Both the position numbers and the translations under genes were made by a program. DNA of 63,178 bases, from NCBI RefSeq assembly GCF_012328925.1, contig NZ_JAAXLS010000038.1:1-63178 (forward strand), in the 5' to 3' direction. Positions 26,475 to 35,318 of the stretch are shown one piece after another. The notes beneath the pieces are model-generated. The model searched no databases. It saw only the letters and a program-made list of their open reading frames with translations, and was not told the origin of the DNA. The stretch's first letter is position 1; every line of letters starts with the position of its first letter. Origin of the DNA: Amycolatopsis acididurans (GTDB lineage Bacteria; Actinomycetota; Actinomycetes; Mycobacteriales; Pseudonocardiaceae).

Positions 26475-26508
26475 TTGACAGCGTACAGCATACGCGCATA
26501 CGTTCGTA
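26475..26508 (+). promoter_or_regulatory. Promoter/operator of the peroxiredoxin-like gene
   Basis: TTGACA (26475-26480) and TACGTT (26499-26504) with 18-bp spacing. Between them lies GCGTA-N5-TACGC (26481-26495), and the palindrome TACGTTCGTA (26499-26508) overlaps the -10. These are good TetR operator candidates. Confidence 0.45.
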
Positions 26509-26541
26509 GGCGTACACCGCACCCTTACAAAGGAGCCTTCG

Positions 26542-27090
26542 ATGCGCCAGGTCACCCCACGGTCGCTGACCGCCGTCTCCGGTGAAGAAGTCCCCGTTCC
26601 CGACCCGGAACGACTGGTACACCTGCAGTTCCGCCGGTTCGCCGGCTGCCCGATCTGCAATCTGCACCTGCGCTCGATCGTGCGGCGCCACGACGAGATC
26701 ACCGCCGCGGGCATCCGCGAGGTGGTGTTCTTCCACTCGCCCGCCGGTGAACTGCGCTCCTACGACCTGCCGTTCGCGGTGATCGCCGATCCGGGCAAGG
26801 GCTACTACCGCGAGTTCGGCGTCGAGTCGGGTCGTCGCGCACTGGGACCGCGCGCGTGGGGCGCCATCGTGCGCGGTTCGGCGCTCACCCTGCTCGGCAA
26901 GTACCGTCCACCGGCCACCAGACAGGAGAACGGCAGACTCGGCCTACCCGCCGATTTCCTGATCGACCCCGGCGGCCGGGTCCTCGCGGAAAAGCACGGC
27001 GAGCACGCCTACGACCAGTGGTCGGTGGACGAGCTCCTCGCGCACGTCTACTCCGGTCCCGGATGCGCCAGATCCGGCGGCAAGGGCTGA
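26542..27090 (+). CDS. Peroxiredoxin-like (AhpC/TSA-type thioredoxin-fold) protein
   Basis: A 182-aa protein with a single redox motif FAGCPICNLHLRSI (CxxC, about residues 35-38) in a thioredoxin-like fold. GLPADFLIDPGGRVLAEKHG follows near the C-terminus, as in AhpC/TSA and DUF899-like proteins. It probably reduces disulfides or peroxides. It has a good AAAGGAG site before ATG 26542 and is divergently paired with a TetR repressor. Its 3' end overlaps the convergent NAD-kinase gene by 43 nt, an unusually long coding overlap. Confidence 0.75.
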   Translation: MRQVTPRSLTAVSGEEVPVPDPERLVHLQFRRFAGCPICNLHLRSIVRRHDEITAAGIREVVFFHSPAGELRSYDLPFAVIADPGKGYYREFGVESGRRALGPRAWGAIVRGSALTLLGKYRPPATRQENGRLGLPADFLIDPGGRVLAEKHGEHAYDQWSVDELLAHVYSGPGCARSGGKG

Positions 27091-28085
27091 TTGGGCGCGT
27101 AGGCCGGAGCCGGACCGTCCGCGAGCGCGGCCGCCGAGTCGACCAGACCGAAGCGATCCCTCACCCGGCCCAGGAAATCGTGTTCGGTGAGGCGCACGAG
27201 CTGCGACTTGCGCGGGCCGCCGTAGACGCTGATCCAGTCGCCGGGATCGAGTACCCCGCGCAGTTGCCCGTCGACGCTCACCGCGACCTGACCGGAGTGC
27301 TCCAGCACGAGAATCCCGATGTGCTGCCGGCAGTCCAGCACCACGCTGCGGTTGAACACCATGTGCGCCGCCACCGGCGTGAACACCAGCGCGTCCAGCT
27401 GCGGCGACAGGATCGGGCCACCGGCGGAGAAGCTGTAGGCGGTGGAACCGGTCGAAGACGCCACGATGAGCGCGTCGGCGGAGTAGGACGCGAACAGCTT
27501 GCCGCCGACGTACACGGCGAGGCTGGCCTGCCGGTCGCGGGCCAGCTTCTCCACCACGATGTCGTTGAGCGCCAGCACATCCAGCGGCACACCCCAGCTG
27601 TCCTGGCCGTTCATCCCGGGCCGCACGTGCGGCGGCGGCAGCACCGGGCCACGGCCGTGCCGCAGCATTCCCTGGATGTTCTCGGGAATCTCCAGCGCCC
27701 GCGACGCGCGCATGGTCAGCGTCATCCGCGAGTCGACATGGATGTCGCCCCGGTACACCGCGTCCAGGGCGCCGGTCAGCTCGTCGGTGCTGACCTCGGT
27801 GAGAAACCCGACGCGGCCGACGTTCACGCCGAGCACGAGCGCGCCGACCGCCCCGGCGATGCGCACCCCGCGCAGGAACGTGCCGTCGCCGCCGACCGTG
27901 ACCACGAGATCGGGGTTGCCCGCCCGCTCGGCTTCTTCGCGCGCGTTGAGCCGATGGTCGTCCCAGACGTCGATGTCGACGCAGGCGATGCCGTGTTCGC
28001 CCGCCCAGCGCCGCACTTCGCGTGCGGCCTCCCGGGCGGGTGGCTTGCCGCCGTGCACGACGAGTCCGACCCTGCGGACGGTCAT
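27048..28085 (-). CDS. NAD(+)/NADH kinase family protein
   Basis: A 345-aa kinase of the NAD-kinase/diacylglycerol-kinase fold. The motifs VVTVGGDGTFLRG (GGDGT), ALNDIVVEKLARD and SSTGSTAYSFSAGGPILSP are complete, giving ATP:NAD phosphotransferase activity and hence NADPH supply. It is somewhat longer than the housekeeping actinobacterial NadK (about 300 aa) because of an insert before NDIV and a Pro-rich tail. It overlaps the meaB stop by 4 nt, so the two are co-translated. Confidence 0.87.
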   Translation of the reverse strand: MTVRRVGLVVHGGKPPAREAAREVRRWAGEHGIACVDIDVWDDHRLNAREEAERAGNPDLVVTVGGDGTFLRGVRIAGAVGALVLGVNVGRVGFLTEVSTDELTGALDAVYRGDIHVDSRMTLTMRASRALEIPENIQGMLRHGRGPVLPPPHVRPGMNGQDSWGVPLDVLALNDIVVEKLARDRQASLAVYVGGKLFASYSADALIVASSTGSTAYSFSAGGPILSPQLDALVFTPVAAHMVFNRSVVLDCRQHIGILVLEHSGQVAVSVDGQLRGVLDPGDWISVYGGPRKSQLVRLTEHDFLGRVRDRFGLVDSAAALADGPAPAYAPNQPLPPDLAHPGPE

Positions 28086-29047
28086 AGCTCGTCGACCAGC
28101 TTGTCGGCGGCGGCGTACGGGTCGAGGGCCCGGTCCACGACCTCACGCGCCAGTTTGGTCAGGCGGTCGCCGCCGTGCAGGTCCTCGATCTCGGATCGCA
28201 GGCGCCGCAACGCGATCGCCTCGACCTCGCTCGCGGCCCGGTCCGTGCGACGGCGCTCCAGTTCGCCGTACGCCACGAGCCAGTCGTGATGATCGGCGAG
28301 GGCGCGCACCAGATCCTCGGCTCCTTCGCCGCGCGCGGCGACCGTCGGCACGATCGGCTGGCGCCAGCTCTGGCCACGAATCTCCCTGCGCGCGAAGGAA
28401 ATCATCTGCTTCAGATCGCGGACCACGGTTTCCGCGCCGTCCCGGTCGGCCTTGTTGACCACGAACACGTCGGCGATCTCCAGCACCCCGGCCTTCGCGG
28501 CCTGGATGCCATCGCCCATGCCCGGCGCCAGCAGCACGACGGTGGTGTCGGCGAGCTTCACCACGTCCACTTCGGACTGTCCAACGCCGACGGTCTCGAT
28601 GAGCACCACGTCGAAGCCCGCGGCGTCGAGCACCCGCACGGCCTGCGGTGTCGCCCAGGACAGTCCGCCGAGATGCCCGCGCGTGGCCATCGAGCGAATG
28701 AACACGCCGGGATCGGTGGCGTGCTCGGACATCCGGATCCGGTCGCCGAGCAGCGCACCGCCGGAGAACGGCGACGAGGGGTCGATCGCGAGCACCCCGA
28801 CCCGCTTTCCCGCCTTGCGCAGCGCGGTCAGCAGCATCGAGGTCGAGGTCGACTTGCCGACGCCGGGCGGACCGGTGAGCCCGATGATCCGGGCGTTGCC
28901 GGTGTACGGCGTGAGCGCGGCGGCGACCTCCCGCAGGCGCGGATGCGCGTCCTCGACCAGCGAGATCAGCTTCGCGACCGCGCGCGGCTGCCCTTCCCGC
29001 GCGCGGTCGACCAGCTCCGGGACGTCCAGGGGTGGCATGGCACCCAT
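28082..29047 (-). CDS. meaB: Methylmalonyl-CoA mutase-associated GTPase MeaB
   Basis: A 321-aa G3E-family GTPase that protects methylmalonyl-CoA mutase and loads its adenosylcobalamin. P-loop GPPGVGKSTSTSML, Walker B LIETVGVGQSE and base-recognition NKAD are all present, along with the family segment DPSSPFSGGALLGDRIRM. ATG 29047 is preferred (AAGGGG 4 nt upstream) over ATG 29038, three codons downstream. It lies between thiolase and NAD kinase on the minus strand; the mutase subunits themselves are not in the window. Confidence 0.92.
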   Translation of the reverse strand: MGAMPPLDVPELVDRAREGQPRAVAKLISLVEDAHPRLREVAAALTPYTGNARIIGLTGPPGVGKSTSTSMLLTALRKAGKRVGVLAIDPSSPFSGGALLGDRIRMSEHATDPGVFIRSMATRGHLGGLSWATPQAVRVLDAAGFDVVLIETVGVGQSEVDVVKLADTTVVLLAPGMGDGIQAAKAGVLEIADVFVVNKADRDGAETVVRDLKQMISFARREIRGQSWRQPIVPTVAARGEGAEDLVRALADHHDWLVAYGELERRRTDRAASEVEAIALRRLRSEIEDLHGGDRLTKLAREVVDRALDPYAAADKLVDEL

Positions 29048-29066
29048 AGTGCCCCTTGCCGCGAAA

Positions 29067-30254
29067 TCAGGCAGCGGGCACCTTGAGCAGCAGCGCGTCG
29101 CCCTGACCGCCGCCACCGCAGAGCGCGGCCGCGCCGAGCCCGCCACCGCGGCGCCGCAGCTCGTGCACCAGGTGCACCGCCAGGCGAGCACCGGAGGCGC
29201 CGATCGGGTGGCCGAGCGCGATCGCGCCGCCGTTGACGTTGACGATGTCGGGGTTGAGCCCGAGCTTTTCGGTGGACACCAGGCCGACCGCCGCGAAGGC
29301 CTCGTTGATTTCCACCAGGTCCAGCGCGCTCACGTCGAGCTTCGCCTTCGCCAGCGCGGCCTTGATCGCGTTCGACGGCTGCTCGTGCAGGCTCGCGTCC
29401 GGACCGGAGACCACGCCGTGCGCGCCGATTTCCGCCAGCGGGGTCAGGCCCAGCTCCTCGGCCTTGGCGCGGCTGGCGACGACGACCGCGGCCGCACCGT
29501 CGGAGATCTGCGAGGCCGAGCCCGCGGTGATGGTGCCGTCCGAGGCGAACGCGGGCCGCAGCTTGGCCAGGCCCTCGGCCGTGGTGTCGCCGCGCACGCC
29601 CTCGTCGGTGTCGAAGACGACCGGGTCGCCCTTGCGCTGCGGAATGCTCACCGGCGCCAGTTCGTCCTTGAACAGCCCGTTCTTGATCGCCGCGGCCGCG
29701 CGCTGGTGCGAACGGGCGGAGAACTCGTCCTGCGCCGCACGCGTCAGGCCGTAGCGGCTGTTGTACTTCTCCGTCGAGGAACCCATCGCGACCTGGTCGA
29801 ACGCGCAGAACAGGCCGTCGTGGGCCATGTGGTCCAGCATGGTGACGTCGCCGTATTTGAACCCGGACCGCGACTTCGGCAGCAGATGCGGCGCCTGCGT
29901 CATCGACTCCTGGCCACCGGCGACGACGATGTCGAACTCGCCCGCCCGGATGAGCTGGTCGGCCAGCGCGATCGCGTCGAGGCCGGACAGGCACACCTTG
30001 TTGATGGTCAGCGCCGGCACGTCCATCGGGATACCGGCGGCGACGGCGGCCTGCCGGGCGGGAATCTGGCCCGCGCCCGCGGTCAGCACCTGGCCCATGA
30101 TCGTGTACTGCACCGCCTCCGGCGCCACGCCGGCCCGTTCGAGTGCGGCCTTGATCGCCACCCCACCCAGCTGCGCGCCCGAAAAGTCCTTCAGCGAACC
30201 CAGCAAACGCCCAACGGGGGTGCGAGCGGCACCCAGAATCACCGAACCGGACAA
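29067..30254 (-). CDS. Acetyl-CoA C-acetyltransferase (thiolase)
   Basis: A 395-aa biosynthetic-type thiolase condensing two acetyl-CoA or cleaving acetoacetyl-CoA. The nucleophile Cys is in TINKVCLSGLDAIAL. GGAIALGHPIGASGARL carries the His, and the second catalytic Cys is in ALCGGGGQGDALLL. Full-length and intact. The TTG at 30254 is chosen because GGAGG lies 5 nt upstream; a second TTG lies four codons earlier. It shares the minus strand with meaB (19-nt gap) and is divergent from methylmalonyl-CoA epimerase. Confidence 0.9.
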   Translation of the reverse strand: MSGSVILGAARTPVGRLLGSLKDFSGAQLGGVAIKAALERAGVAPEAVQYTIMGQVLTAGAGQIPARQAAVAAGIPMDVPALTINKVCLSGLDAIALADQLIRAGEFDIVVAGGQESMTQAPHLLPKSRSGFKYGDVTMLDHMAHDGLFCAFDQVAMGSSTEKYNSRYGLTRAAQDEFSARSHQRAAAAIKNGLFKDELAPVSIPQRKGDPVVFDTDEGVRGDTTAEGLAKLRPAFASDGTITAGSASQISDGAAAVVVASRAKAEELGLTPLAEIGAHGVVSGPDASLHEQPSNAIKAALAKAKLDVSALDLVEINEAFAAVGLVSTEKLGLNPDIVNVNGGAIALGHPIGASGARLAVHLVHELRRRGGGLGAAALCGGGGQGDALLLKVPAA

Positions 30255-30371
30255 AGCAGCCTCCAAAGACGAACGTCGGCGGTCTCGTATAACGGTACCC
30301 GGCGGCGCAGCTCAGTACAGGTGTGAGCCGTGGCACGGGTGAGGGCGTTTCGGCTGCCCTATGCTCGGCGT

Positions 30372-30815
30372 ATGGAAGACGCGCTGAAGGCGTACGTGAC
30401 CACTGTCGACCACGTCGGAATCGCGGTCCCGGATCTGGATGCCGCGATCGACTTCTACGCATCGGCCTTCGGCATGCGGGCCACGCACACCGAGGTCAAC
30501 GAGGAACAAGGCGTCCGCGAGGCCATGCTGCACGCGCCGGGCGACGAGTCCGGGCCCGCGGTCCAGTTGCTCGCGCCGCTGCGACCGGACTCCACCATCG
30601 GCAAGTTCCTCGACACCAAGGGTCCCGGCCTTCAGCAGGTCGCGTACCGCGTGACCGATATCGAGGCGGCCGCGGAAGCGTTGCGCGCCAAGGGTTTGCG
30701 GCTGCTCTATGACAAGCCCAAGCGCGGCACGGCGAACAGCAGGGTGAACTTCGTGCATCCGAAGGACGCCGGCGGCGTGCTGGTCGAGCTGGTCGAGCCC
30801 GCCGCCGAGCACTAG
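30372..30815 (+). CDS. mce: Methylmalonyl-CoA epimerase
   Basis: A 147-aa vicinal-oxygen-chelate protein interconverting (2R)- and (2S)-methylmalonyl-CoA. Metal ligands appear in VDHVGIAVPDLDAA (His), PAVQLLAPL (Gln), LQQVAYRVTDIEA and GVLVELVEP (Glu), as in the family. The ATG follows TATGCT (30360-30365) by 6 nt, suggesting leaderless mRNA. With meaB and thiolase it belongs to propionyl-CoA/ethylmalonyl-CoA metabolism. It overlaps the convergent membrane-protein gene by 4 nt. Confidence 0.88.
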   Translation: MEDALKAYVTTVDHVGIAVPDLDAAIDFYASAFGMRATHTEVNEEQGVREAMLHAPGDESGPAVQLLAPLRPDSTIGKFLDTKGPGLQQVAYRVTDIEAAAEALRAKGLRLLYDKPKRGTANSRVNFVHPKDAGGVLVELVEPAAEH

Positions 30816-31549
30816 CTCGCGGCCGGGAAGGCGTAGAAGCGCACCAGCACTTGCCGGGCCCCGGGGCCGGGGCGGCGGCGCAGGCGGCAATAGCGGGTCA
30901 GCAGCTCGAGGTACTCGGCCTCGAACGCGCGCAACTCCGCTTCGCTGAGCTGTGCCGACGCCCGCTGTGCCTTGCCCCATGGGCCGAACTCGTCACGGTG
31001 AGCGGCCGCCCACGACAGAAGCTCGAGTTCGCGCTCGTACTTCCCGTCGAGGTAGTCCGCGACGCGGGCCCGTTGTGCGGCAGGGAAGTCCTCGGGCCTC
31101 GGCTCCCGGACGTATTCCGGCGCCCCGCTCCGCAGCGGCGCTGCTTCGAGGTCGTGCAGGGTCAACTCGTGGGGACGCAGGTCTCCGGTCAGCAACCGCC
31201 GCGCCGTCAGGACCAGAAGCAGCGCGATCGGCACCTCGGCGGACACGGCGAGGGCCACGCTGGTCCAGCGGTCCGGCGAGGACCAGTCGAGCAGAACGTC
31301 GAACCAGGCGTCGCAGCACAGCAATGCCGCTGTCGCGGCCAGCAGCGGCACCGCGGCGCGACGGCGCCGGAATCCGAGCCAGGCCGCGCTCGCGAAACAG
31401 CACCCCAGTGCGACGTCGAAGCCGACCCACGCGGTGCGCCACTGCTCGGTTTCGTAGCTCTCGGGCAACGTGCGCACCAGGTAGCCGATCCACGGCACGA
31501 GGCACATGGCGCCACCCGCGAGCAACACCAACAACATCCGCCGGATCAC
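30812..31549 (-). CDS. Hypothetical four-helix membrane protein
   Basis: A 245-aa protein not recognised as a named family. Residues 1-120 contain four hydrophobic helices (MLLVLLAGGAMCLVPWIGYL, VALGCCFASAAWLGF, AAVPLLAATAALLCCDAWFD, VALAVSAEVPIALLLVLTA). The cytosolic C-terminal half is charged and helical and rich in Glu/Arg. It has no neighbour on its strand within 60 bp. Function unknown. Confidence 0.65.
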   Translation of the reverse strand: MIRRMLLVLLAGGAMCLVPWIGYLVRTLPESYETEQWRTAWVGFDVALGCCFASAAWLGFRRRRAAVPLLAATAALLCCDAWFDVLLDWSSPDRWTSVALAVSAEVPIALLLVLTARRLLTGDLRPHELTLHDLEAAPLRSGAPEYVREPRPEDFPAAQRARVADYLDGKYERELELLSWAAAHRDEFGPWGKAQRASAQLSEAELRAFEAEYLELLTRYCRLRRRPGPGARQVLVRFYAFPAAS

Positions 31550-31609
31550 GAGATCGAAGCTAGTACCGTCCCGGCTCCGGCAGATCCGGGATCTCCCCGG
31601 ATATCGCCC

Positions 31610-32188
31610 CTAGGTCACCGCGGGGCGCGGCGCGAGGGCGTCGGCGATGAAACTCAGCTCCCGCTCCATCAGGTCGGGCGGATCGTCCCCGGCATGCCGC
31701 GCGACCGAATGCCGGTAGCTCACCGCGAGCGCGAGCAGCCCGGCGGCGCTGTCGACGTCCGCCACCGCCACGCCGCCCTGGCCCGCCGCCAGAATCACCG
31801 CCCGCACCTGCCGGACCAGCGCCTGGAACCGTTCGTGCAACGCGTCCCGGACCGCGCGATGCGTGTCGGCCTCGCGCCAGAGCAGATGCGAAAGCATCCG
31901 CGAGCGGGCCAGCCTTGCGTCCAGTTCGGAGACCAGGCGGCGGAGGCTCTCGGCGATATCGCCGGGCACGACGACCGTCGCGGGGTCGAGCTGCTCGTCG
32001 GGAAGTCGCTTGATCAACGCCGAAAGCAGATCGGACTTGCGCCGGAAGTAGTAGTGCACAAGACCCTTGGGGACCTTGGCGCGCTCCGCGATGCGGGACG
32101 TCGGCGTGGCGTCGAATCCGGACTCGGCGAACAACTCCTCGGCCGCGATGAGAATCCGCTCCTTCGCCGCGAGCTCGTCCTTCCCCAT
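31610..32188 (-). CDS. TetR/AcrR-family transcriptional regulator
   Basis: A 192-aa regulator. The HTH is KERILIAAEELFAESGFDAT followed by PTSRIAERAKVPKGLVHYYF (recognition helix with the KGLVHYYF signature). It has a variable C-terminal ligand domain. ATG 32188 has AGAGG 8 nt upstream and is preferred to GTG 32197. The next gene upstream (SPW protein) is on the same strand 73 nt away, so it could control that small membrane protein. Confidence 0.85.
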   Translation of the reverse strand: MGKDELAAKERILIAAEELFAESGFDATPTSRIAERAKVPKGLVHYYFRRKSDLLSALIKRLPDEQLDPATVVVPGDIAESLRRLVSELDARLARSRMLSHLLWREADTHRAVRDALHERFQALVRQVRAVILAAGQGGVAVADVDSAAGLLALAVSYRHSVARHAGDDPPDLMERELSFIADALAPRPAVT

Positions 32189-32261
32189 CACAGCCACCTC
32201 TTTTCCGCAAACCTCAAGGCCACCTTAGACGCAAGGTGGCCTTGAGCGATCGGTTCCGATT

Positions 32262-32633
32262 TCAGTGCTGTCCCGCCATGCCCCGGTGCACGGCGTTGGC
32301 GACCGGAAGAGCCGCGGCGCCGACGACGATCGTCAGTCCGCCGAGGATCCACGAGGACCAGGACGCGCCGGTCATGCCCGTGTACGTCATCACCCATGGC
32401 GAAATGAACAGCAGCGCGCCCAGCACGATCTGCACGCCTTCCCCGTAGACCAGCCCCGGCATCGCCAGCGAGAGCAGACCGTCCAGTGCGATCAGGGCGC
32501 CCAGCACGATCATCGTCCACATCGCGGTGTTGTCGGTGCTCACCCAGAGGAATGACAGCACCGCCAGTGCCCCGAGTACGACCTCAGCCCAGTCGTGCGG
32601 GCGCGTCCACGCACGAGTCGCGGTTTCGGCCAT
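32262..32633 (-). CDS. SPW-repeat small membrane protein
   Basis: A 123-aa integral membrane protein of the SPW family (PF03779). Four helices are arranged as two repeats of the pattern [SD]-[PW]-W...LG...I/LFISPW; DWAEVVLGALAVLSFLWVS and VLGALLFISPWVMTYTGMTG mark the repeats. Function unknown, often near stress or envelope genes. ATG 32633 is the only start giving the family N-terminus. Confidence 0.78.
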   Translation of the reverse strand: MAETATRAWTRPHDWAEVVLGALAVLSFLWVSTDNTAMWTMIVLGALIALDGLLSLAMPGLVYGEGVQIVLGALLFISPWVMTYTGMTGASWSSWILGGLTIVVGAAALPVANAVHRGMAGQH

Positions 32634-32836
32634 TGTGACCACCTCCGAAAACCTTCCGTCGGGACCGCTTCCACCACGGTCCACACCGTCATGATGCGCT
32701 TGATTGGCCGGCCGGTCAATCACGTTCCGAACAGGGTCAAACGGACATACCCACTGGGGTGAGGGTCAGCACTGGCACAACCGGTTACCGGCCAGTAATG
32801 TCATGCCTTCGAACACCGCGCAGAAAGGCCCCATCA

Positions 32837-34183
32837 ATGACGCACGGGACCATCAAGGAGATCCGGGAAGCCATCCTCTCCGGCGACCTCGGCGCGATCG
32901 GCGCACTGGACATGCCGGAGTCCTACCGCGGCGTGACCGTGCACGCCGACGAGACCGGGATGTTCGACGGCCAGCACAGCCGCGACAAGGACCCGCGCAA
33001 ATCGCTGCACGTCGACGAGGTGCCGGTGCCCGAACTCGGCCCAGGCGAAGCGCTGGTCGCGGTGATGGCGAGCGCCATCAACTACAACACGGTGTGGACC
33101 TCGATCTTCGAGCCGCTGCCCACGTTCAAGTTCCTCCAGCGCTACGGCAAGCTCTCCCCGCTGGCCAAGCGGCACGACCTGCCCTACCACGTCGTCGGGT
33201 CGGACGCGGCCGGCGTCGTGCTGCGCACCGGGCCGGGCGTGCACAACTGGAAGCCGGGCGACGAGGTCGTCGCGCACTGCCTCAACGTCGAGCTGGAAGG
33301 CCCGGACGGGCACAACGACACGATGCTCGACTCCGAGCAGCGGATCTGGGGCTTCGAGACGAACTTCGGCGGGCTCGCCGAGATCGCGCTGGTCAAGGCG
33401 AACCAGCTGATGCCCAAGCCCGCGCATCTGACGTGGGAGGAGGCGGCCTGCCCCGGGCTGGTCAACTCCACCGCCTACCGCCAGCTGGTCTCCCGCAACG
33501 GCGCCGACATGAAGCAGGGCGACGTGGTGCTGATCTGGGGCGCCTCGGGCGGGCTCGGCTCGTACGCCACCCAGTACGCCCTCAACGGCGGCGCGATCCC
33601 GGTGTGTGTCGTGTCCAGCCCCGAGAAGGCGGAGATCTGCCGCAAGCTCGGCGCGGAACTGGTGATCGACCGCAACGCGGAGGGCTACCGGTTCTGGAAG
33701 GACGAGCACAACCAGGATCCCAAGGAGTGGCAGCGGTTCGGCGCGAAGATCCGCGAGCTGACCGGTGGCGAGGATCCCGACATCGTGTTCGAGCATCCCG
33801 GCCGCGAGACCTTCGGCGCCTCGGTCTACGCCGCGCGTAAGGGCGGCACGATCGTCACCTGCGCGTCGACCTCGGGGTATGTCCACCAGTACGACAACCG
33901 TTATCTGTGGATGAACCTCAAACGGATCATCGGCTCCCATTTCGCCAACTACCGTGAGTCGTGGGAAGCGAACCGGTTGATCGCCAAAGGTTTGATCCAC
34001 CCGACGCTGTCGAAGACCTATTCGCTCGACGAGACGGGGCAGGCGGCACTGGACGTCCACCGCAACGCTCACCAGGGCAAAGTCGGCGTGCTGTGCCTGG
34101 CGCCGGAGGAAGGTCTGGGTGTCCGCGACCCCGCGACACGCGAGAGGCACATCGACCGCATCAACGCGTTCCGTGGCGCGTAA
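32837..34183 (+). CDS. ccr: Crotonyl-CoA carboxylase/reductase
   Basis: A 448-aa NADPH-dependent enzyme converting crotonyl-CoA plus CO2 to (2S)-ethylmalonyl-CoA. It is a medium-chain dehydrogenase/reductase without catalytic zinc. The CO2-binding set is visible: Asn in SAINYNTVW, Phe-Glu in IWGFETNFGG and His in HRNAHQGKVG. The nucleotide fold is IWGASGGLGSYATQ. It feeds the ethylmalonyl-CoA pathway or supplies polyketide extender units. meaB, mce and a thiolase lie within 5 kb; ethylmalonyl-CoA mutase and mesaconyl-CoA enzymes are not in the window. ATG 32837 starts the conserved MTHGTIKEIREAIL. Confidence 0.93.
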   Translation: MTHGTIKEIREAILSGDLGAIGALDMPESYRGVTVHADETGMFDGQHSRDKDPRKSLHVDEVPVPELGPGEALVAVMASAINYNTVWTSIFEPLPTFKFLQRYGKLSPLAKRHDLPYHVVGSDAAGVVLRTGPGVHNWKPGDEVVAHCLNVELEGPDGHNDTMLDSEQRIWGFETNFGGLAEIALVKANQLMPKPAHLTWEEAACPGLVNSTAYRQLVSRNGADMKQGDVVLIWGASGGLGSYATQYALNGGAIPVCVVSSPEKAEICRKLGAELVIDRNAEGYRFWKDEHNQDPKEWQRFGAKIRELTGGEDPDIVFEHPGRETFGASVYAARKGGTIVTCASTSGYVHQYDNRYLWMNLKRIIGSHFANYRESWEANRLIAKGLIHPTLSKTYSLDETGQAALDVHRNAHQGKVGVLCLAPEEGLGVRDPATRERHIDRINAFRGA

Positions 34184-34197
34184 GTAGTCTGGGGCTC

Positions 34198-35274
34198 ATG
34201 AGCCTAGGCGACGAACGGGAGCTTGTACCGCTGGGCGCCGGCTTCGATCTCGCGAAGCGCGGCTACGACCGGCACCAGGTCGACGAGCACCTGGAACGGC
34301 TGGACGGCGATCTCAAGATGCTCGCCGCCGACCGTGACGCCGCCATTTCGCAAGCGGGCGACCTGGCGCGGCAGCTGGAGCAGGCGCGCGGCGAGATCGA
34401 CAACCTGCGCGGTCAGGTCGAGCGCCTCGGCCAGCCGCCGACGACCGTCGAAGGGCTGTCCGAACGGCTGCAGCGCATGCTGCGGCTCGCGCAGGACGAG
34501 GCCGCCGACACGCGGGCGCGGGCCGAGGCCGAGGCCGGGCACATCCGTGCCAAGGCCGAGGCCGACGCCAGCGCCATGCGGGCCCGCTACGAGCAGCTGC
34601 TGTCCGAACTCGACGCACGCCGTAAGGAGATGGAGGCCGAGCACCGCAAGGTGCTCGAGACCGCGCGTGGCGAGGCCGAGTCGATCACGACGAAGGCCAA
34701 GGAGGAACGCGACCGCCTCGACAGCGAGGCCGAGCAGCGCCGCGCCCAGGTCGAGGAGGACTTCGAGATCGCGATGGCGGCGCGGCGCACCGAGGCGATG
34801 CGCGTGCTCGCCGAGCAGGAGGCCGCCAGCAAGGCCGAGGCCGAGCGCCGCGTCCGCGAGGCCACCGAGGAGGCCGCGTCGATCCGCGCGAAGGTGGCCG
34901 ACGAGGAGAAGACCGCCAACGCGGAGATCGACCGCCGCCGCCGCGAGTCCATCGAGGACGCCAACCGGCGCAAGCAGGACTCGATCACCGAGGCCAACGC
35001 CCGGCTCGCCGAGGCGACCGACGAGGCGCGCCGCCGGGTCCGCGAGGCGACCGAGGAGTCCAACCGCCGGATCAACGCCGCCGCCGACCGCGTCGAGGCC
35101 CTGCGTAGCCTGCGTGCCGGCATCGCCGAGCAGGTCAAGGCCGCGAAGTCGGTGCTCACGGAGGCCAGTTCGGTACTCGGCGAGGCCGAGCCGGCGATCG
35201 AGCCGCTGCCGGAGGAGCGCGAGTCGGTGACCAGTACGCCGAACGGGGCTGCGGCCAAACCGACTGACGAGTAA
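34198..35274 (+). CDS. DivIVA-like coiled-coil protein
   Basis: A 358-aa protein. Residues 15-45 (AGFDLAKRGYDRHQVDEHLE) match the DivIVA N-terminal membrane-binding region. About 45-330 is an almost unbroken coiled coil rich in Ala, Glu and Arg with heptad-like AEAE/REATEE repeats. This resembles actinobacterial polar-growth scaffold proteins (Wag31/Scy class) rather than an enzyme. ATG 34198 follows TAGTCT by 7 nt, implying leaderless mRNA. It starts 14 nt after ccr and may be partly co-transcribed. Confidence 0.75.
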   Translation: MSLGDERELVPLGAGFDLAKRGYDRHQVDEHLERLDGDLKMLAADRDAAISQAGDLARQLEQARGEIDNLRGQVERLGQPPTTVEGLSERLQRMLRLAQDEAADTRARAEAEAGHIRAKAEADASAMRARYEQLLSELDARRKEMEAEHRKVLETARGEAESITTKAKEERDRLDSEAEQRRAQVEEDFEIAMAARRTEAMRVLAEQEAASKAEAERRVREATEEAASIRAKVADEEKTANAEIDRRRRESIEDANRRKQDSITEANARLAEATDEARRRVREATEESNRRINAAADRVEALRSLRAGIAEQVKAAKSVLTEASSVLGEAEPAIEPLPEERESVTSTPNGAAAKPTDE

Positions 35275-35318
35275 CCTACGGGTCCACGCGTAACGCGCTC
35301 TCTCCCGGAGGGACTTTG

